Positions 1 through 10,233 of a DNA stretch of 47,933 nt are shown one piece after another (position 1 is the first letter of the stretch; each line of letters starts with the position of its first letter). The translations under genes were made by a program, and so were the position numbers. The DNA lies in contig AWVY01000021.1 in NCBI GenBank assembly GCA_004143605.1, positions 76,040-123,972 of the forward strand, read 5' to 3'. Origin of the DNA: Desulforamulus aquiferis. Its GTDB lineage: Bacteria; Bacillota; Desulfotomaculia; Desulfotomaculales; Desulfotomaculaceae. Below the pieces are notes generated by a model, which worked only from the letters and a program-made list of their open reading frames with translations, did not search any database and had not been told where the DNA came from.

Positions 1-166
1 CGTGTTTACCTCAGGCTTCGCGGACATCCATGTCCTCTCAACCATTTCGCATCCTCAGCTTCGCGAAGCGCTGTTTCCACTGCTCCGAATGTCGCTGCTC
101 GGGATTATTAAAACCCGGTTGTAGCTTTTTCAACAATCTGCAAACTTCTATAGCAGTTTTAATCTC

Positions 167-595
167 TTAATCTTTAACATTATCCCAATCTGTTGACTTA
201 CAGAAGGGACATTTGGTGTGCCGTCGACAGAAATTCCCCTGCCACTTATACCCACATTCTTTACACTCAAGTTTGGATAAAACTATTCGATAGTTGCCCC
301 CCTCAACCCTTATGGCCAGACCATTTATCAGAGCTTCGGATATCTTTTTTCGTGCGGAAACAATTATCCGGTGAAAGGTTGGCCTGGATACTGCCATTCT
401 CTCCGCACAAACCTCATGATCTAAACTATCTAAATCACAAAGACGAACAGCTTCTAATTCCTCTACCGTAAGAACAACTTCAGATAGTTGACTCATGGGT
501 ATTCCTTGAGGCTTAAAATATGTCACCACAGGAAGTCTCTCTACTTGCCTATACTTGGGAGGCCTAGCCAATGTGCACACGTCCTTTTTTGACAT
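167..595 (-). CDS. DUF134 (UPF0251) HTH / zinc-ribbon protein
   Basis: A 142-residue protein of the DUF134 family, small predicted DNA-binding proteins of anaerobic bacteria and archaea. Residues about 40-85 hold the family's helix-turn-helix region (LTVEELEAVRLCDLDSLDHE, then the RPTFHRIIVSARKKI recognition part). The C-terminus has two Cys pairs (CKEC, CPFC) of a probable zinc ribbon. The start is fixed by a TTGACA/TATAAT promoter about 15 bases upstream, so the leader is only a few bases and the ribosome binding site is weak (AACGG). The box covering the start codon recurs upstream of the mrp/ORP-like operon at 13.8 kb, so this protein may regulate itself and that operon; that is inference. 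Family assignment is firm, biological role unknown. Confidence 0.9.
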   Translation of the reverse strand: MSKKDVCTLARPPKYRQVERLPVVTYFKPQGIPMSQLSEVVLTVEELEAVRLCDLDSLDHEVCAERMAVSRPTFHRIIVSARKKISEALINGLAIRVEGGNYRIVLSKLECKECGYKWQGNFCRRHTKCPFCKSTDWDNVKD

Positions 596-637
596 CCGTT
601 CATAACCATATTATACCTATCTTTGATCCTTTGTCAA
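591..637 (-). promoter_or_regulatory. SigA promoter and shared box of the DUF134 gene
   Basis: On the minus strand TTGACA (632-637) and TATAAT (610-615) are separated by 16 bases. Immediately downstream, over the predicted transcription start and the ATG (593-595), lies a box that on the plus strand reads GACATCCG, then TTCATAACCATATTATA (591-615). The same 25 bases occur with two changes at 13769-13793 before the mrp operon. A repressor bound here would cover both the -10 element and the start codon. Confidence 0.75.
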
Positions 638-701
638 TAATCACCTTAATAAATGCTTTGTATTAACTTTTAATATTTTTATAAATGATTTTAGTATGAT
701 T

Positions 702-726
702 AAAGCCGTAGCAATGCTACGGCTTT
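702..726 (-). terminator. hairpin terminator after Hdr locus A
   Basis: Perfect 11-bp stem AAAGCCGTAGC / GCTACGGCTTT with a 3-base loop, 40 bases past the last hdr stop codon. The trailing T run is only three bases on either strand, so efficiency is uncertain; it may act in both directions between the DUF134 gene and locus A. Confidence 0.6.
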
Positions 727-765
727 ATTACTATGGTTCCATATAGCAAGGGAATGGCTTAGGCT

Positions 766-3136
766 TTAGCATAGGGCAGCTTCGATCATTGAAAGTAATT
801 GTTCCTTTTGGAAACCATGCTGTTGGCTGGCACCATTTGGACAAACGGCTACACACATTCCACAACCGGTACACAATACTTCCCTTACACTAGCTACCCT
901 CTTAAACCTATCCAAATCCCTTGCGCCACTGGGGCAGTGCTTTTCACATAAACCACAGCCCCCGCACAATTCTTCGTCAACCGTGGCAACAATACCAAGG
1001 GATTCAACCTTCTTCCTGTCCAGGAAGTTTGCTGCCTGTATTGATGCAGCATAGCCTTGGCTTATACTTTCTTCTGTTGTTTGAGGTCCTTGGGCTGTTC
1101 CGCATAGATACAAACCATCAACTTTAAAATTTACAACATTAAATTTCTGATCAGCTGGGGCAAAGAAACCATTTTTGTCCAGAGGTATTTTAAAACATTT
1201 ACTTAGTATTTTATTGTCCTTTGCTGGCTCTACTCCAGTGGATAATACCAAGAGGTCAGCTTGCAAATTCAACATTAATTCAGGGTAAGGATTTTTTATC
1301 TGAACATTTATGTTTCCCTGGACATTAGTGACCTGGGGTTTTTTATCAAGTCCCAGCCTTATAAACCTTATTTCTTTCTGCTGTGTTCTAGTATAGTAGT
1401 TTGGGTATGAACTGCAATTAATACTATCCCGGTATAATATATATAAATTAATATCTGGATCTATTTCTTTGATTGCCAGGCATTTCTTAATGCCTCGGTA
1501 CAACAATTTTTACTACAATAGGGCCTTACCTCTTTTAAACCAACACACTGCACCATCACAACAGTTTTGACCCCGGAAAGGAATTCCTGAGAAATTCGTT
1601 GCTCCAACTCTTGCTGTGTAATTACAGCTGGGTGCTGACTATACAAATATTCTTTGGGCTTAACGCTGGATGCCCCTGTTGCAATGATTACCGTGCCGTG
1701 CTCTACATAAGTGGTACCACCATTGCTCTGTGCTATAGTAGTTTTATACCTACCTGGAAAGCCCGCGACATCTTTTATTTTACTTTTAAGAAACACTTGA
1801 ATGTTAGGAGCAGCCAAGACCTTTTCCTTTAGCTCCCCAATAAAACTATCAAGCTCATTATTTTTTTCCACTAAAACTGTTTGATAGCCCTGGTCTGCCA
1901 GTGATAGGGCACTAATCATGCCAGCCACGCCACCACCGATAATGAGACTGGCCTGAATTATATCGGCATGGGTGGTGGAAACTGGTCTAAGCAAGGGGGC
2001 CTTTGCAACAGCCATCTTAACTAAATCCTTCGTTTTCTCGGTGGCTTTCTCCGGCTTATTGCTGTGTACCCAGGAAACCTGCTCCCGAATATTAACATGT
2101 TCATAAAGATATGGGTTAAGTCCTATCTCCCTTAAACCGTCTTTTATTAATGCTTCTAAGACATTAGGTGTGCAGGAGGCAATTACCACCCTATTTAGCG
2201 TATATTTAATAATCATTTCCTTCATTTTAGCAATACTCTCGGGAGAACATAAATGAAGGTATTCACTTACATAGTCAACATTTTTTAGGTTCTTGGCATA
2301 GGATAAAATTTCAGGCATATTGACAACCCTGGCAATGTTATTGCCTCCATTACAAATGAACACACCCACCTTAGGCTTCTCCATATTAACATTACGTTCC
2401 ACCGGATATACTTTATCAATTTTTTTGTTTCGTATCGGTGCTAAAAGCTTAGCAGCTTGGGCGGCAGTGGAACTTGCATCGATGACAGTTTCAGCAACAT
2501 CCTTGGGACCAGAGAAATTACCGCAGGTAAAGATACCCGGGCGTGCTGTATGACCTGGCATGATTAACTTGTTAAGTCCATTTCGGTTACCCTTTAGCCT
2601 TATATCCAAAATTTGTCCTAGTTTGTTGGCATTTCTGCCTGTAAGTATTACTGCATCCATTTCTAACTGAAGCACACGTTCTATTATATTCTCTGGGTGG
2701 TTTTTTTCTTTACAATCCCAGCATAGTTCATTGGAACTAAGGTTATTGTCAGGCTCGGAAACTTTAGCACATGCCCCACAGCCTAATATCCGATTGTAGT
2801 CTACGTTATTAGTTCTTTGCAGGATTTTTGCTCTGAAACTACCAGGCTCTCCTTCAAGATCGATGACTTCTGCTTCAGTAAAAATGTTAATATTCCTATG
2901 ATTAAGTACACTAATTAACAATGGGGATAAAGTACACATGGCACATGGCTTGGCAGAAATGGCACAATTATTCTCCGGCAGGTGTTTATCCCTCTTCGTC
3001 ATAATTGACCCTAGATTATGCCTCTTTTCTGCTAGATACACGAGATAGCCCAATTTAGCTAAGTCAAGGGAAGCTTGCATACCTGAGATACCACCCCCAC
3101 AACCAGCACCGTACCAATGGGTTTATTAACTGTCAT
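766..3136 (-). CDS. degenerate HdrA-like iron-sulfur flavoprotein
   Basis: About 790 residues once two breaks are repaired: one G short in VVGGGISGM near 3103, and one C short near 1487. The start is the ATG at 3136, 26 bases after the stop of the upstream fusion gene, behind a GAGGGG site. HdrA is the flavin subunit of heterodisulfide reductase. Here the FAD fold (GGGISGM, GGGVAGM), the CSKNCC segment and two C-terminal 4Fe-4S motifs (CGGCGLCEKHCP, CTGCGMCVAVCP) are intact. Other HdrA signatures are changed: the usual VCNCGINIG is ICNGGNNIA, the first ferredoxin motif reads LGCGACAKVSEP and lacks Cys, and NDCAMC is expanded to NNCAISAKPCAMC. The N-terminal half is much shorter than in its 38.8-kb paralogue. 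It is probably a diverged partner of the adjacent fusion rather than a complete HdrA. Confidence 0.8.
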
Positions 3137-3162
3137 GGGTTCCCCTCCTCGCCCCTAAACAT

Positions 3163-6100
3163 TTAAAATAGTGCAGCATCAATCATGGCCAGCATTTGTT
3201 CCTTTTCAAAGCCCTTTTGCTGAGTAGCTCCATTTGGGCAAGCAACTGCACAGGCACCACAGCCCTGACAAAGAACTTCCCGCACCAAGGCCACACGTTT
3301 CTTCTCATCGATAACCCTAGCACCATAGGCACAGGCAGCTACACATATGCCACAGCCCTTGCATAATTCTGTATCAACCTGTACCGTAATACCCAGTGAC
3401 TCTAACTTACCCTTTGACAGGAGACTGACGGCCCTAATTGAGGCAGCATTGGCCTGGGCAATTGTACTTCTGATATTTTTAGGACCGTGGGCTAATCCGC
3501 ATAGGTAAAGACCGTCAGCAGCAAAGTCCACAGGTCTCAACTTCATATGAGCCTCAAGGTAAAATCCATCATTATTAATTGGCACTTTAAACATCTGACT
3601 AAGCTCTAAATTATCCTTGCGAGCTTCCATCCCATTAGCCAGGACCAACAAGTCTGCATCAATTTTGATATTCCGCTGCAGAACATGATCCATAGCAGTT
3701 ACAGTTATTTTTTCACCCTCTGACTCCACCTTCGGTTTATTGTCTAGTCCGTAGCGGATAAAGATTACCCCCTTGCGGCGGGCCTCAACATAATATTCCT
3801 CCTTAAAACCGAAGGTACGAATATCACGATATAAAATTACTACCCTGGCATCTTGGTTAAGTTCCTTAATCTTTAAAGCATTTTTTATAGATTGAGTACA
3901 GCAGACCCTACTGCAATAAGGTCTTTCCTGTTCCGGGAGCCTACACAGTTAATCATCACAATGGTATTCGCGTCACCAAGTCCCTGGTAGTACATTCTTT
4001 GCTCCAACTGCACCTGGGTGATAACGGAAGGATTTTCTCCATAAAGATATTCAGTTGGGACAACCGGATTGGCTCCCGTGGCAATGATCACGCCACCATG
4101 TTCGATTTCTGAAGTGCTTTCGTCATTTCTAATGATTTTGGTTTTATAGTTGCCAAGGTAGCCAGCCACATTTTGAACCTGGGATTTCAGCATTACCTCA
4201 ATTAATTCATTGGCTTTAACATCAGCTTTAAGACCGTTTAAAAATCTGGGTAAATCACCGCCATCATAGCTGTAACACAGCTCATTAGCCATACCTCCAA
4301 GGTCCCGGGATTTTTCTACCAATACCGAATGAAACCCCTGCTCTGCCAGGGATAAAGCTGCAGTCATGCCTGCGATTCCTCCACCAACCACAAGAACTTT
4401 AGGATTTACATCAATAAAGGTTGGCTGAACCGGCTTAAGCAGGCGAACCTTAGCCACTGCCATTCTTACTAAATCCTTGGCCTTTTCGGTGGCTTCCTTT
4501 GGAAACTCCCGATGCACCCAGGATGACTGTTCCCGAATATTGGCATGTTCATAGAGGTAGGGATTTAACCCTGCTTCTTTCATACTGCTCTGGAAAAGTG
4601 GTGCATGTGTTCTGGGTGTACAGGAAGCAACCACAACCCGATTTAATTTATGCTCCGAAATACGCTCTTTTATTTTTATAATGTTATCCTGGGAACAGGT
4701 AAATAAAAATTCTTCAGTATGAACAACCCCAGCCAGTTCCGCGGCAAAATCAGCTACCTCTGTTACATTAACCACGCTGCCAATATTAATGCCACAGTTG
4801 CAGACAAAAACTCCTACCCGTGGAAGCTCCCTGCTGACATCCCTTTCCGGTGGGTACTCTTGGACTGCGGTCATGGTCCACGTGCCGGTGCCAATAAGCG
4901 GGAGGCCATGGCAGCTGCCGCACTGGCATCAACCACTGTTTCGGGAATATCCTTTGGTTCTCCAAAGGCCCCGCTGGTAAAAACACCCTGTCTAGAGCTT
5001 TGTCCCGGACTAAAATCTAAGCTCCGGCAAAATCCATAACGGTCAAGCTCAATGCCTACTGCCCGAGCTAATTCTGCTGAGCCTTCGGGGGCGGACAGGC
5101 CAATGGACAGAACCACCATATCAAAGGTTTCGTAATGAATATTGCCCGATTCATCGGCATAACGAATGGCCAGGTCATCACTACCCTTGCTTGTAGGATC
5201 TATACCATATATCCTTGAACGAACGAACTTGATGCCATGTTCATCCTTAGCCCTATTTTGGTACCTTTCAAAGTCTTTGCCGTGGGTGCGCAGATCCATG
5301 TAGAATATTGTTGTATCCAAAGGGTGGTGACTATGTTCCTTAGCTATCATGGCTTGTTTTATTGCATACATACAGCATACCGATGAACAAAAGCCCTGGC
5401 CAATTTTTTCATTTCTTGACCCAACACATTGAATCCAGCAATCTTAGCCGGCTCTTTATGGTCAGAGGCCTGATCATATGACCTGAGAAAGGTCCACTGG
5501 CCGATAAAATCCGTTCAAACTGGATGCTAGTAACAACATTTGGATACCTACCATAACCGTACAAATATAAATCACTGGATCATAGGGTTTAAAACCAGGG
5601 TTAAGTACCAATGCCCCTACTTCATACTCCAGTTCCTGATCTCTCATCTCGTGGTTAATAGCCTTTGGTATGCAGACATCCACGCATTGAAGGCATTCTG
5701 AACATACTGCACAGTTTAGACAGCGCTCAGCCTCAGCACAGGCCTGCTCTTCTGAATAACCCAAGGCCACCTCGTTGAAACCACTGGATCTTATTTCAGG
5801 AGAGATGTATGACTGCTTAATGGCTGGTTCCTTGTTAACTTCACATTTCTTTTGACGTAGGGGGGATATTTCTTCCGGGGATATTAAGAAGGTACGACCT
5901 GCCCTAAGGTCTTCCCCTTGAATATATCGGTGTATACTTTCTGCAGCCCTTTTCCCAGCTCCTACAGCATCAATTAATAGCCTCGGGCCAGTTTGGACAT
6001 CCCCTCCTGCAAAAATCCCCGGTACACTGGTAGCTAAAGTATCCCTGTCTGCAACTAGACGATTACCCTGTTCATTGATAATAGGTTTATCACCAGCAAA

Positions 6101-7600
6101 GGATAAATCTGGCCTTTGGCCAATGGCAATGATCACACCGTCGAAACCATTCCAGTCAGTTAGCTCATCCCCACACATGGGCGAAAAGCATCCTTCATCA
6201 TCAAAAAGCCGTATTACATTGGCAGTAATAAGTCCGCTGACTTTACCATTAACCCCCCTGATTTCCTTTACACTGCCACTGTAGTGGAATTTTACGCCTT
6301 CTTCAATGGCCTCCTGTATTTCCTCAGGATCGGCAGGTAATTGTCCCTGGGCTTCCAGAGTAAGTACATGTACCTCGCACCCAGACGTCTTGATACCCTA
6401 GCAGCATCCATGGCCACATTACCACCGCCGACGACCATAACCTTACTCCCAACCTTTACATCTTCACCTAGTCCAACGCCTCGCAGCATTTCTACGGCTG
6501 TTAAGACTCCCTTTAAATCGTTGCCCGGTACATTAAGCTGCAAGCCCTCTTGTGCTCCAACTCCTAAAAATATTGCTTTATAGCCATCTGCAAATAGCTT
6601 GTCAATAGTAATATCTTTGCCTAATGCCGTATTAAGCCTGATTTCTACCCCCAGTTTTTTGATTAGTTCAATCTCCAAATCCACCCACTTTTTGGGTAAG
6701 CGATACTCTGGAATCCCAACCCGCATCATCCCACCCGTAACGGCAGAGCCTCAAAAACCGTTACTTGATAACCCTGCAGGCTTAAGAAATATGCTGCGGA
6801 TAAGCCTGCAGGCCCAGAACCGATCACAGCAACCTTTTCCTCTCTCTGAAAATCCCTTTCAGGCAGGGGTAAATTGTCTAAATCCCTATAGGCAACGTCT
6901 GCTGCAAATCTCTTTAAATTTTTAATTTGTACTGATTCATCTATGGATGCCCTGTTACAAGCCCCTTGACAAGGGTGAGCACAAATTCGGCCAAGGACCG
7001 CAGGAAATGGCATATCTTGATAAATCATTTTCCATGCATCAACATACTTGCCTGACTTAACCAACTGAATATAGCCCTGAACGTTGACCCCGGAAGGGCA
7101 GGTTGCTTTACATGGAGCCAATCCCCTTTTTTCAATGGCAAAGGCATTAGGTGTTGCCTGGGCATAAAGCTTATAGGTTGCCTTACGGCTATCTAAATTA
7201 CCATTAAAGTTGTTTGGCAATTCAACGGGACAAACCCTGGCACAGTCACCACAACCTGTACATTTTGCTAGATCTATATAACGGGCCCTTTGTTTGACTT
7301 TGACCCGAAAATTTCCTGGTTCACCAGATACATCTGTTATTTTAGCTCCAGTGACAATTTGGATATTCTTATGCCGACCTGTATCCACCAATTTTGGGGA
7401 CATGATACACATGGCACAATCATTAGTTGGAAAAGTTTTGTCCAGGCGAGCCATTGTTCCGCCAATGGCTGGCTTTTCTTCTAAAAGATATACTTTAAAG
7501 CCAGATTCAGCTAAATCTAGGGCTGATTGCATCCCAGAAATACCACCTCCGACTACCATGACTGCTCCAACCAGCTTATTAGCTCCTGTTCCTTATTCAT
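3163..7600 (-). CDS. hdrA: HdrA-GltD-like-HdrA fusion flavoprotein, copy A
   Basis: One gene of about 1,480 residues, read here in six pieces because of single-base losses (for example AA near 7580, G near 6735, C or G runs near 6375, 5540, 5420 and 3880). The start is ATG 7600 behind GGAGGG. Order of domains: HdrA N-terminal Rossmann fold (VVGGGISGM) with the NDCAMC flavin motif; a 4Fe-4S motif CTGCGDCARVCP; an inserted GltD/NfnB-like module with its Cys-rich head (APCKATCPSG, CAHPCQGACNR), FAD motif VIGSGPAGL and nucleotide motif VVGGGNVAMDAAR; a second ferredoxin stretch (CLNCAVCSECLQCVDVC); then a further complete HdrA unit (VCNCGINIG, SCTPRTHAPLF, two C-terminal 4Fe-4S motifs). It is colinear with the gene at 38.9-43.3 kb. 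The nucleotide loop reads TLEAQGQLP instead of the YRRTRGEMP of that copy. Likely an electron-bifurcating subunit accepting NAD(P)H; partners HdrB, HdrC and MvhD are absent from this locus. Confidence 0.85.
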
Positions 7601-7983
7601 CCCATTACCCTCCTCAAATGAACAAGCAGTTCCCTAATTCCGTATGTTTTACGAACAATTCACCTCCAAATTCCTATTATGCTATTTGTATTTTTAATGT
7701 ATCATAGTCTCAGCGTAATTCAAAGATATTTTTTAACTTTTATTAATAATTTTTTGATATTTATTTAAGAAATTTACTGAATTTATTTTAGTTAGTTTAT
7801 AGAACTTTTATTAGTAAATTTATTGAGGTTGAAAATAAATAAACGGTACAACATGTACCGGTTTAATGGGATTAACTATTTGAAAGAATACTTCATTTTC
7901 AAAAAATATTAGACAAAATAAAACATATTCCCTTATACTATAATTAATAACTAACCAGCGGTTAATATAAGGAGGGATCCCGG
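7601..7983. other. divergent intergenic region between locus A and the DUF1294 gene
   Basis: AT-rich spacer with no supported gene. It holds a possible minus-strand promoter for locus A (TTGAAT 7718-7723, TACATT 7696-7701, 16-base spacing), a palindrome CGGTACAACATGTACCG at 7844-7860, and an AAGGAGGG ribosome binding site at about 7970 for the plus-strand gene. Confidence 0.6.
7844..7860. promoter_or_regulatory. candidate operator palindrome
   Basis: CGGTACA-aca-TGTACCG is a perfect 7-bp inverted repeat with a 3-base centre, in the shared upstream region of hdr locus A and the DUF1294 gene. Its symmetry and spacing fit a dimeric regulator site. No T run follows it, so it is not a terminator. 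The regulator is unknown. Confidence 0.4.
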
Positions 7984-8244
7984 ATGGAAGTTTTACTTTG
8001 GTACCTACTGGCAGTCAATGTATTGACTTTCATCATGTTTAATCTGGATAAGTGGTTTGCCTCAACTGGCGGTTGGCGTATCTCAGAAAGAACCCTCTTC
8101 ATTGCCAGCTTAGCGGGCGGTGGTGTAGGAGGTTACCTAGGCATGAAGTTTGCTCATCACAAAACCAGAAAAACCATCTTTTCGGTTGGGTTACCCGTTA
8201 TAGGTGCTGTACAACTGGTTCTATTTCTATGGATTTCCATTTAG
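7984..8244 (+). CDS. DUF1294 small membrane protein
   Basis: An 86-residue protein with three hydrophobic segments (about residues 2-18, 36-55 and 65-84) and the family pattern FNLDKWFA, then WRISERTLF, GGGVGGYLGMKFAHHKTRK. This matches DUF1294, a family of small inner-membrane proteins of unknown function, sometimes found fused to cold-shock domains. An AAGGAGGG site precedes the ATG, and a hairpin terminator follows the stop. It stands alone between hdr locus A (divergent) and the asparaginase. Confidence 0.85.
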   Translation: MEVLLWYLLAVNVLTFIMFNLDKWFASTGGWRISERTLFIASLAGGGVGGYLGMKFAHHKTRKTIFSVGLPVIGAVQLVLFLWISI

Positions 8245-8253
8245 TTTTTCCTG

Positions 8254-8286
8254 AAACCCGCGGTTGAGTGGGTTTTTCTTTTTGTT
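8254..8286 (+). terminator. rho-independent terminator after the DUF1294 gene
   Basis: Stem AAACCCGC / GTGGGTTT (one G-U pair) with a six-base loop, followed by a T-rich tail (TTCTTTTTG). It lies 10 bases after the DUF1294 stop. Confidence 0.75.
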
Positions 8287-8321
8287 TTTAGAGCATCTTA
8301 AATATGTGGAGGTTGGAAAAG

Positions 8322-9323
8322 TTGGCTGACTTACTTGTTAAAGTCACTCGGGGTAGTTTAATAGAATCCCAGCATAGGGGGCACCTGGTGGTTTGCGACA
8401 GAGCTGGAAATACCATCTTTACCCTTGGCAATCCTGAACTGGTCACATACTGGCGTTCCTCCGCCAAGCCTTTTCAGGCTATCCCCCTGATTGAACGGGG
8501 AGGAGCCGAGAGATTCGCCCTAACAGGGTCTGAAATAGCAATACTCACCTCCTCCCACGGTGGTGAGGAGCAGCATGTTATAACCATAGGCAACCTGTTT
8601 AAAAAGATTGGGCTTTCCACAGAGTGTTTGAATTGTGGTCCTTCTGAGCCGATGTATAAGCCTGCAGCTCAAAAAATACTGACCTCCGGTGCTAAATATG
8701 CTGCTTGGAACAATGCCTGTTCCGGGAAACATAGTGGTATGTTGATGTTAGCCTTACTATTAAACGCTCCTTTAGCCAACTACATTGATAAAGACCATCC
8801 AGTTCAACAAGAAATGCTAAAAGTGATTAGCCAGTGCACATCAGTTTCACCAAGGGATATTGTCCTGGGAATAGATGGGTGTGGTGTACCTGTATTTGGC
8901 TTGTCCCTAAGAAATATGGCTATGGCCTATGCAAGACTCTCTTTACCCGAGGGTTATTTTAGCCCAGGAAGAACCAGGGCCATTAACCTCATAAGGAATG
9001 CCATGACCGATAATCCCTACTACGTTGCAGGCACCGGCAGGCTGGATACCATGCTCATGGAGGTAACTAAGGGTAAGGTGGTTGCCAAATTAGGTTCGGA
9101 AGGTGTTTATTGCGTTGGTATAGTAAACAAGGGAATAGGTCTGGCTCTAAAAATCGAGGATGGAAACTACAGGGCTATTGATCCCGTGGTTATTAATGTG
9201 CTTAAGGGCTTAGGTTACCTTAACGATACCGAATTCAGCCAATTGAAGCATCTGTGGCAGCCTCCATTGAAAAACCACCGTGGGGAAATAATAGGTCATA
9301 TAGAAGTTGCCTTTTCTATGTAA
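8322..9323 (+). CDS. asparaginase II family amidohydrolase
   Basis: About 333 residues, unbroken. It matches the asparaginase_II family (PF06089, the Rhizobium etli type), which hydrolyses L-asparagine to aspartate and ammonia and is unrelated in sequence to the E. coli enzymes. Seen in it: VTRGSLIESQHRGH near the N-terminus, YWRSSAKPFQ, the TSSHGGEEQH stretch, CGPSEP, NACSGKHSGML, and GIDGCGVPVF. I prefer the TTG at 8322 because a clear GGAGG lies nine bases upstream; the ATG at 8304 has no Shine-Dalgarno site and itself overlaps that GGAGG. A cytoplasmic enzyme, in a single-gene unit ending at the hairpin at 9325. Confidence 0.9.
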   Translation: MADLLVKVTRGSLIESQHRGHLVVCDRAGNTIFTLGNPELVTYWRSSAKPFQAIPLIERGGAERFALTGSEIAILTSSHGGEEQHVITIGNLFKKIGLSTECLNCGPSEPMYKPAAQKILTSGAKYAAWNNACSGKHSGMLMLALLLNAPLANYIDKDHPVQQEMLKVISQCTSVSPRDIVLGIDGCGVPVFGLSLRNMAMAYARLSLPEGYFSPGRTRAINLIRNAMTDNPYYVAGTGRLDTMLMEVTKGKVVAKLGSEGVYCVGIVNKGIGLALKIEDGNYRAIDPVVINVLKGLGYLNDTEFSQLKHLWQPPLKNHRGEIIGHIEVAFSM

Positions 9324-9324
9324 A

Positions 9325-9362
9325 TCAAGGCCATACTTACTGTTTGATAAGTATGGCCTTGA
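9325..9362. terminator. bidirectional hairpin between convergent genes
   Basis: A perfect 15-bp stem TCAAGGCCATACTTA / TAAGTATGGCCTTGA with an 8-base loop lies between the stop codons of the asparaginase gene (plus) and sleB (minus). It has no strong T run. Position and symmetry fit a shared terminator. Confidence 0.7.
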
Positions 9363-9371
9363 TGTAAAATA

Positions 9372-9994
9372 CTATTTTGCGAAGACATGTCGTCCAATTT
9401 GATCAGTAATCGGGCGGGACCATACCCACTTACTTTTAGCTGTTACAGGATTCCAGAAGTACAATGCACCCTCCGTTGGATCCCAACCGCCAATTGCTTC
9501 CTGGGCAGCCTTTATTGACTCCTCAGTTAAGGGTCTTTTATACTGATTATTCATAACTGACTCAAAGGCTAACCTCTCATATACAACACCAGACAGGGTA
9601 TCGGGAAACTTATTATCTTCAATTCGGTTTAGAATTACTGACCTACAGCCACCTTACCTTTATATGGCTCATCGGCAGCCTCTCCCTCAATAACCATGGC
9701 CAGTAGAATCACTTCGTTTCTGTTAAGGTTTCCCCTTGATATCTGAGGTTCCCTTGTATTACGTGTTTCCATTGGCTCAATTGCTCCAACCTGTATCTCT
9801 ACCTGCTCCTTATTCTCCGCAGCCTTTGTTTCCAGTGAAATTTCTTCTGGCTTTTTCGTTGCCGGACCTGGAGCGGGCATCAAAAAGGTCACCGTCAGGA
9901 TACCTAGCATCGCTGAAATTCCAGCTTTTTTTAATGATACACAATCTGTTATATTATTAACGTAATTTTTTATTCTTTTCAGCATTTGTTTCAC
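9372..9994 (-). CDS. sleB: SleB/CwlJ-type spore cortex-lytic hydrolase
   Basis: About 207 residues after repairing one lost T near 9649 (KVAVG then SVILNRI). Residues about 25-43 form a hydrophobic signal or anchor segment; a low-complexity linker (residues 45-90) leads to the catalytic domain of the Hydrolase_2 family: NEVILLAMVIEGEAADEPY with the active-site Glu, then VAVGSVILNRI and YERLAFESV, ending with GALYFWNP. Family members cut spore cortex peptidoglycan during germination, which implies an endospore former. The N-terminal peptidoglycan-binding domain of classical SleB is absent, so it resembles the shorter CwlJ/SleB-like clostridial forms. An AAAGGAGTG site precedes the ATG. Confidence 0.85.
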
Positions 9995-10168
9995 TCCTTT
10001 TCCATAACTTATCCAGAACCTCTGTTACTGGCCAATTTCATTTTGTTAAGCCTTGGCGTAACAACAAGACTAACATACACAGGCTACAGCGTAAACCCTC
10101 AATTTCTGCTATTTCTGCCAAAATAGTCTGGAATGAAAAATTGGAAAAGGGAGTAGACAGATAAATTA

Positions 10169-10194
10169 GGGGTTGGCTCATATTAGCCAACCCC
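10169..10194 (-). terminator. hairpin after the ORP-like operon
   Basis: Perfect 10-bp stem GGGGTTGGCT / AGCCAACCCC with a six-base loop, about 40 bases after the last stop codon of the operon. Only weak T content follows on the minus strand, so it is a probable rather than certain terminator. Confidence 0.6.
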
Positions 10195-10233
10195 CAATTG
10201 GTTTCAATATAGGCATATAATAGCTACTGCACC

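Noticed and set aside
4719-5039. Plus-strand frames opposite the hdrA coding regions
   Set aside because: They mirror the codon pattern of the minus-strand gene and have no start signals or recognisable domains; the same holds for similar frames at 36-43 kb.
766-7600. Hdr locus A as a decayed pseudogene remnant of locus B
   Set aside because: All breaks are single-base run losses, motifs on either side are intact and the encoded residues are conserved; intact genes with base-calling errors fit better. The degenerate HdrA-like gene differs by substitution, not decay.
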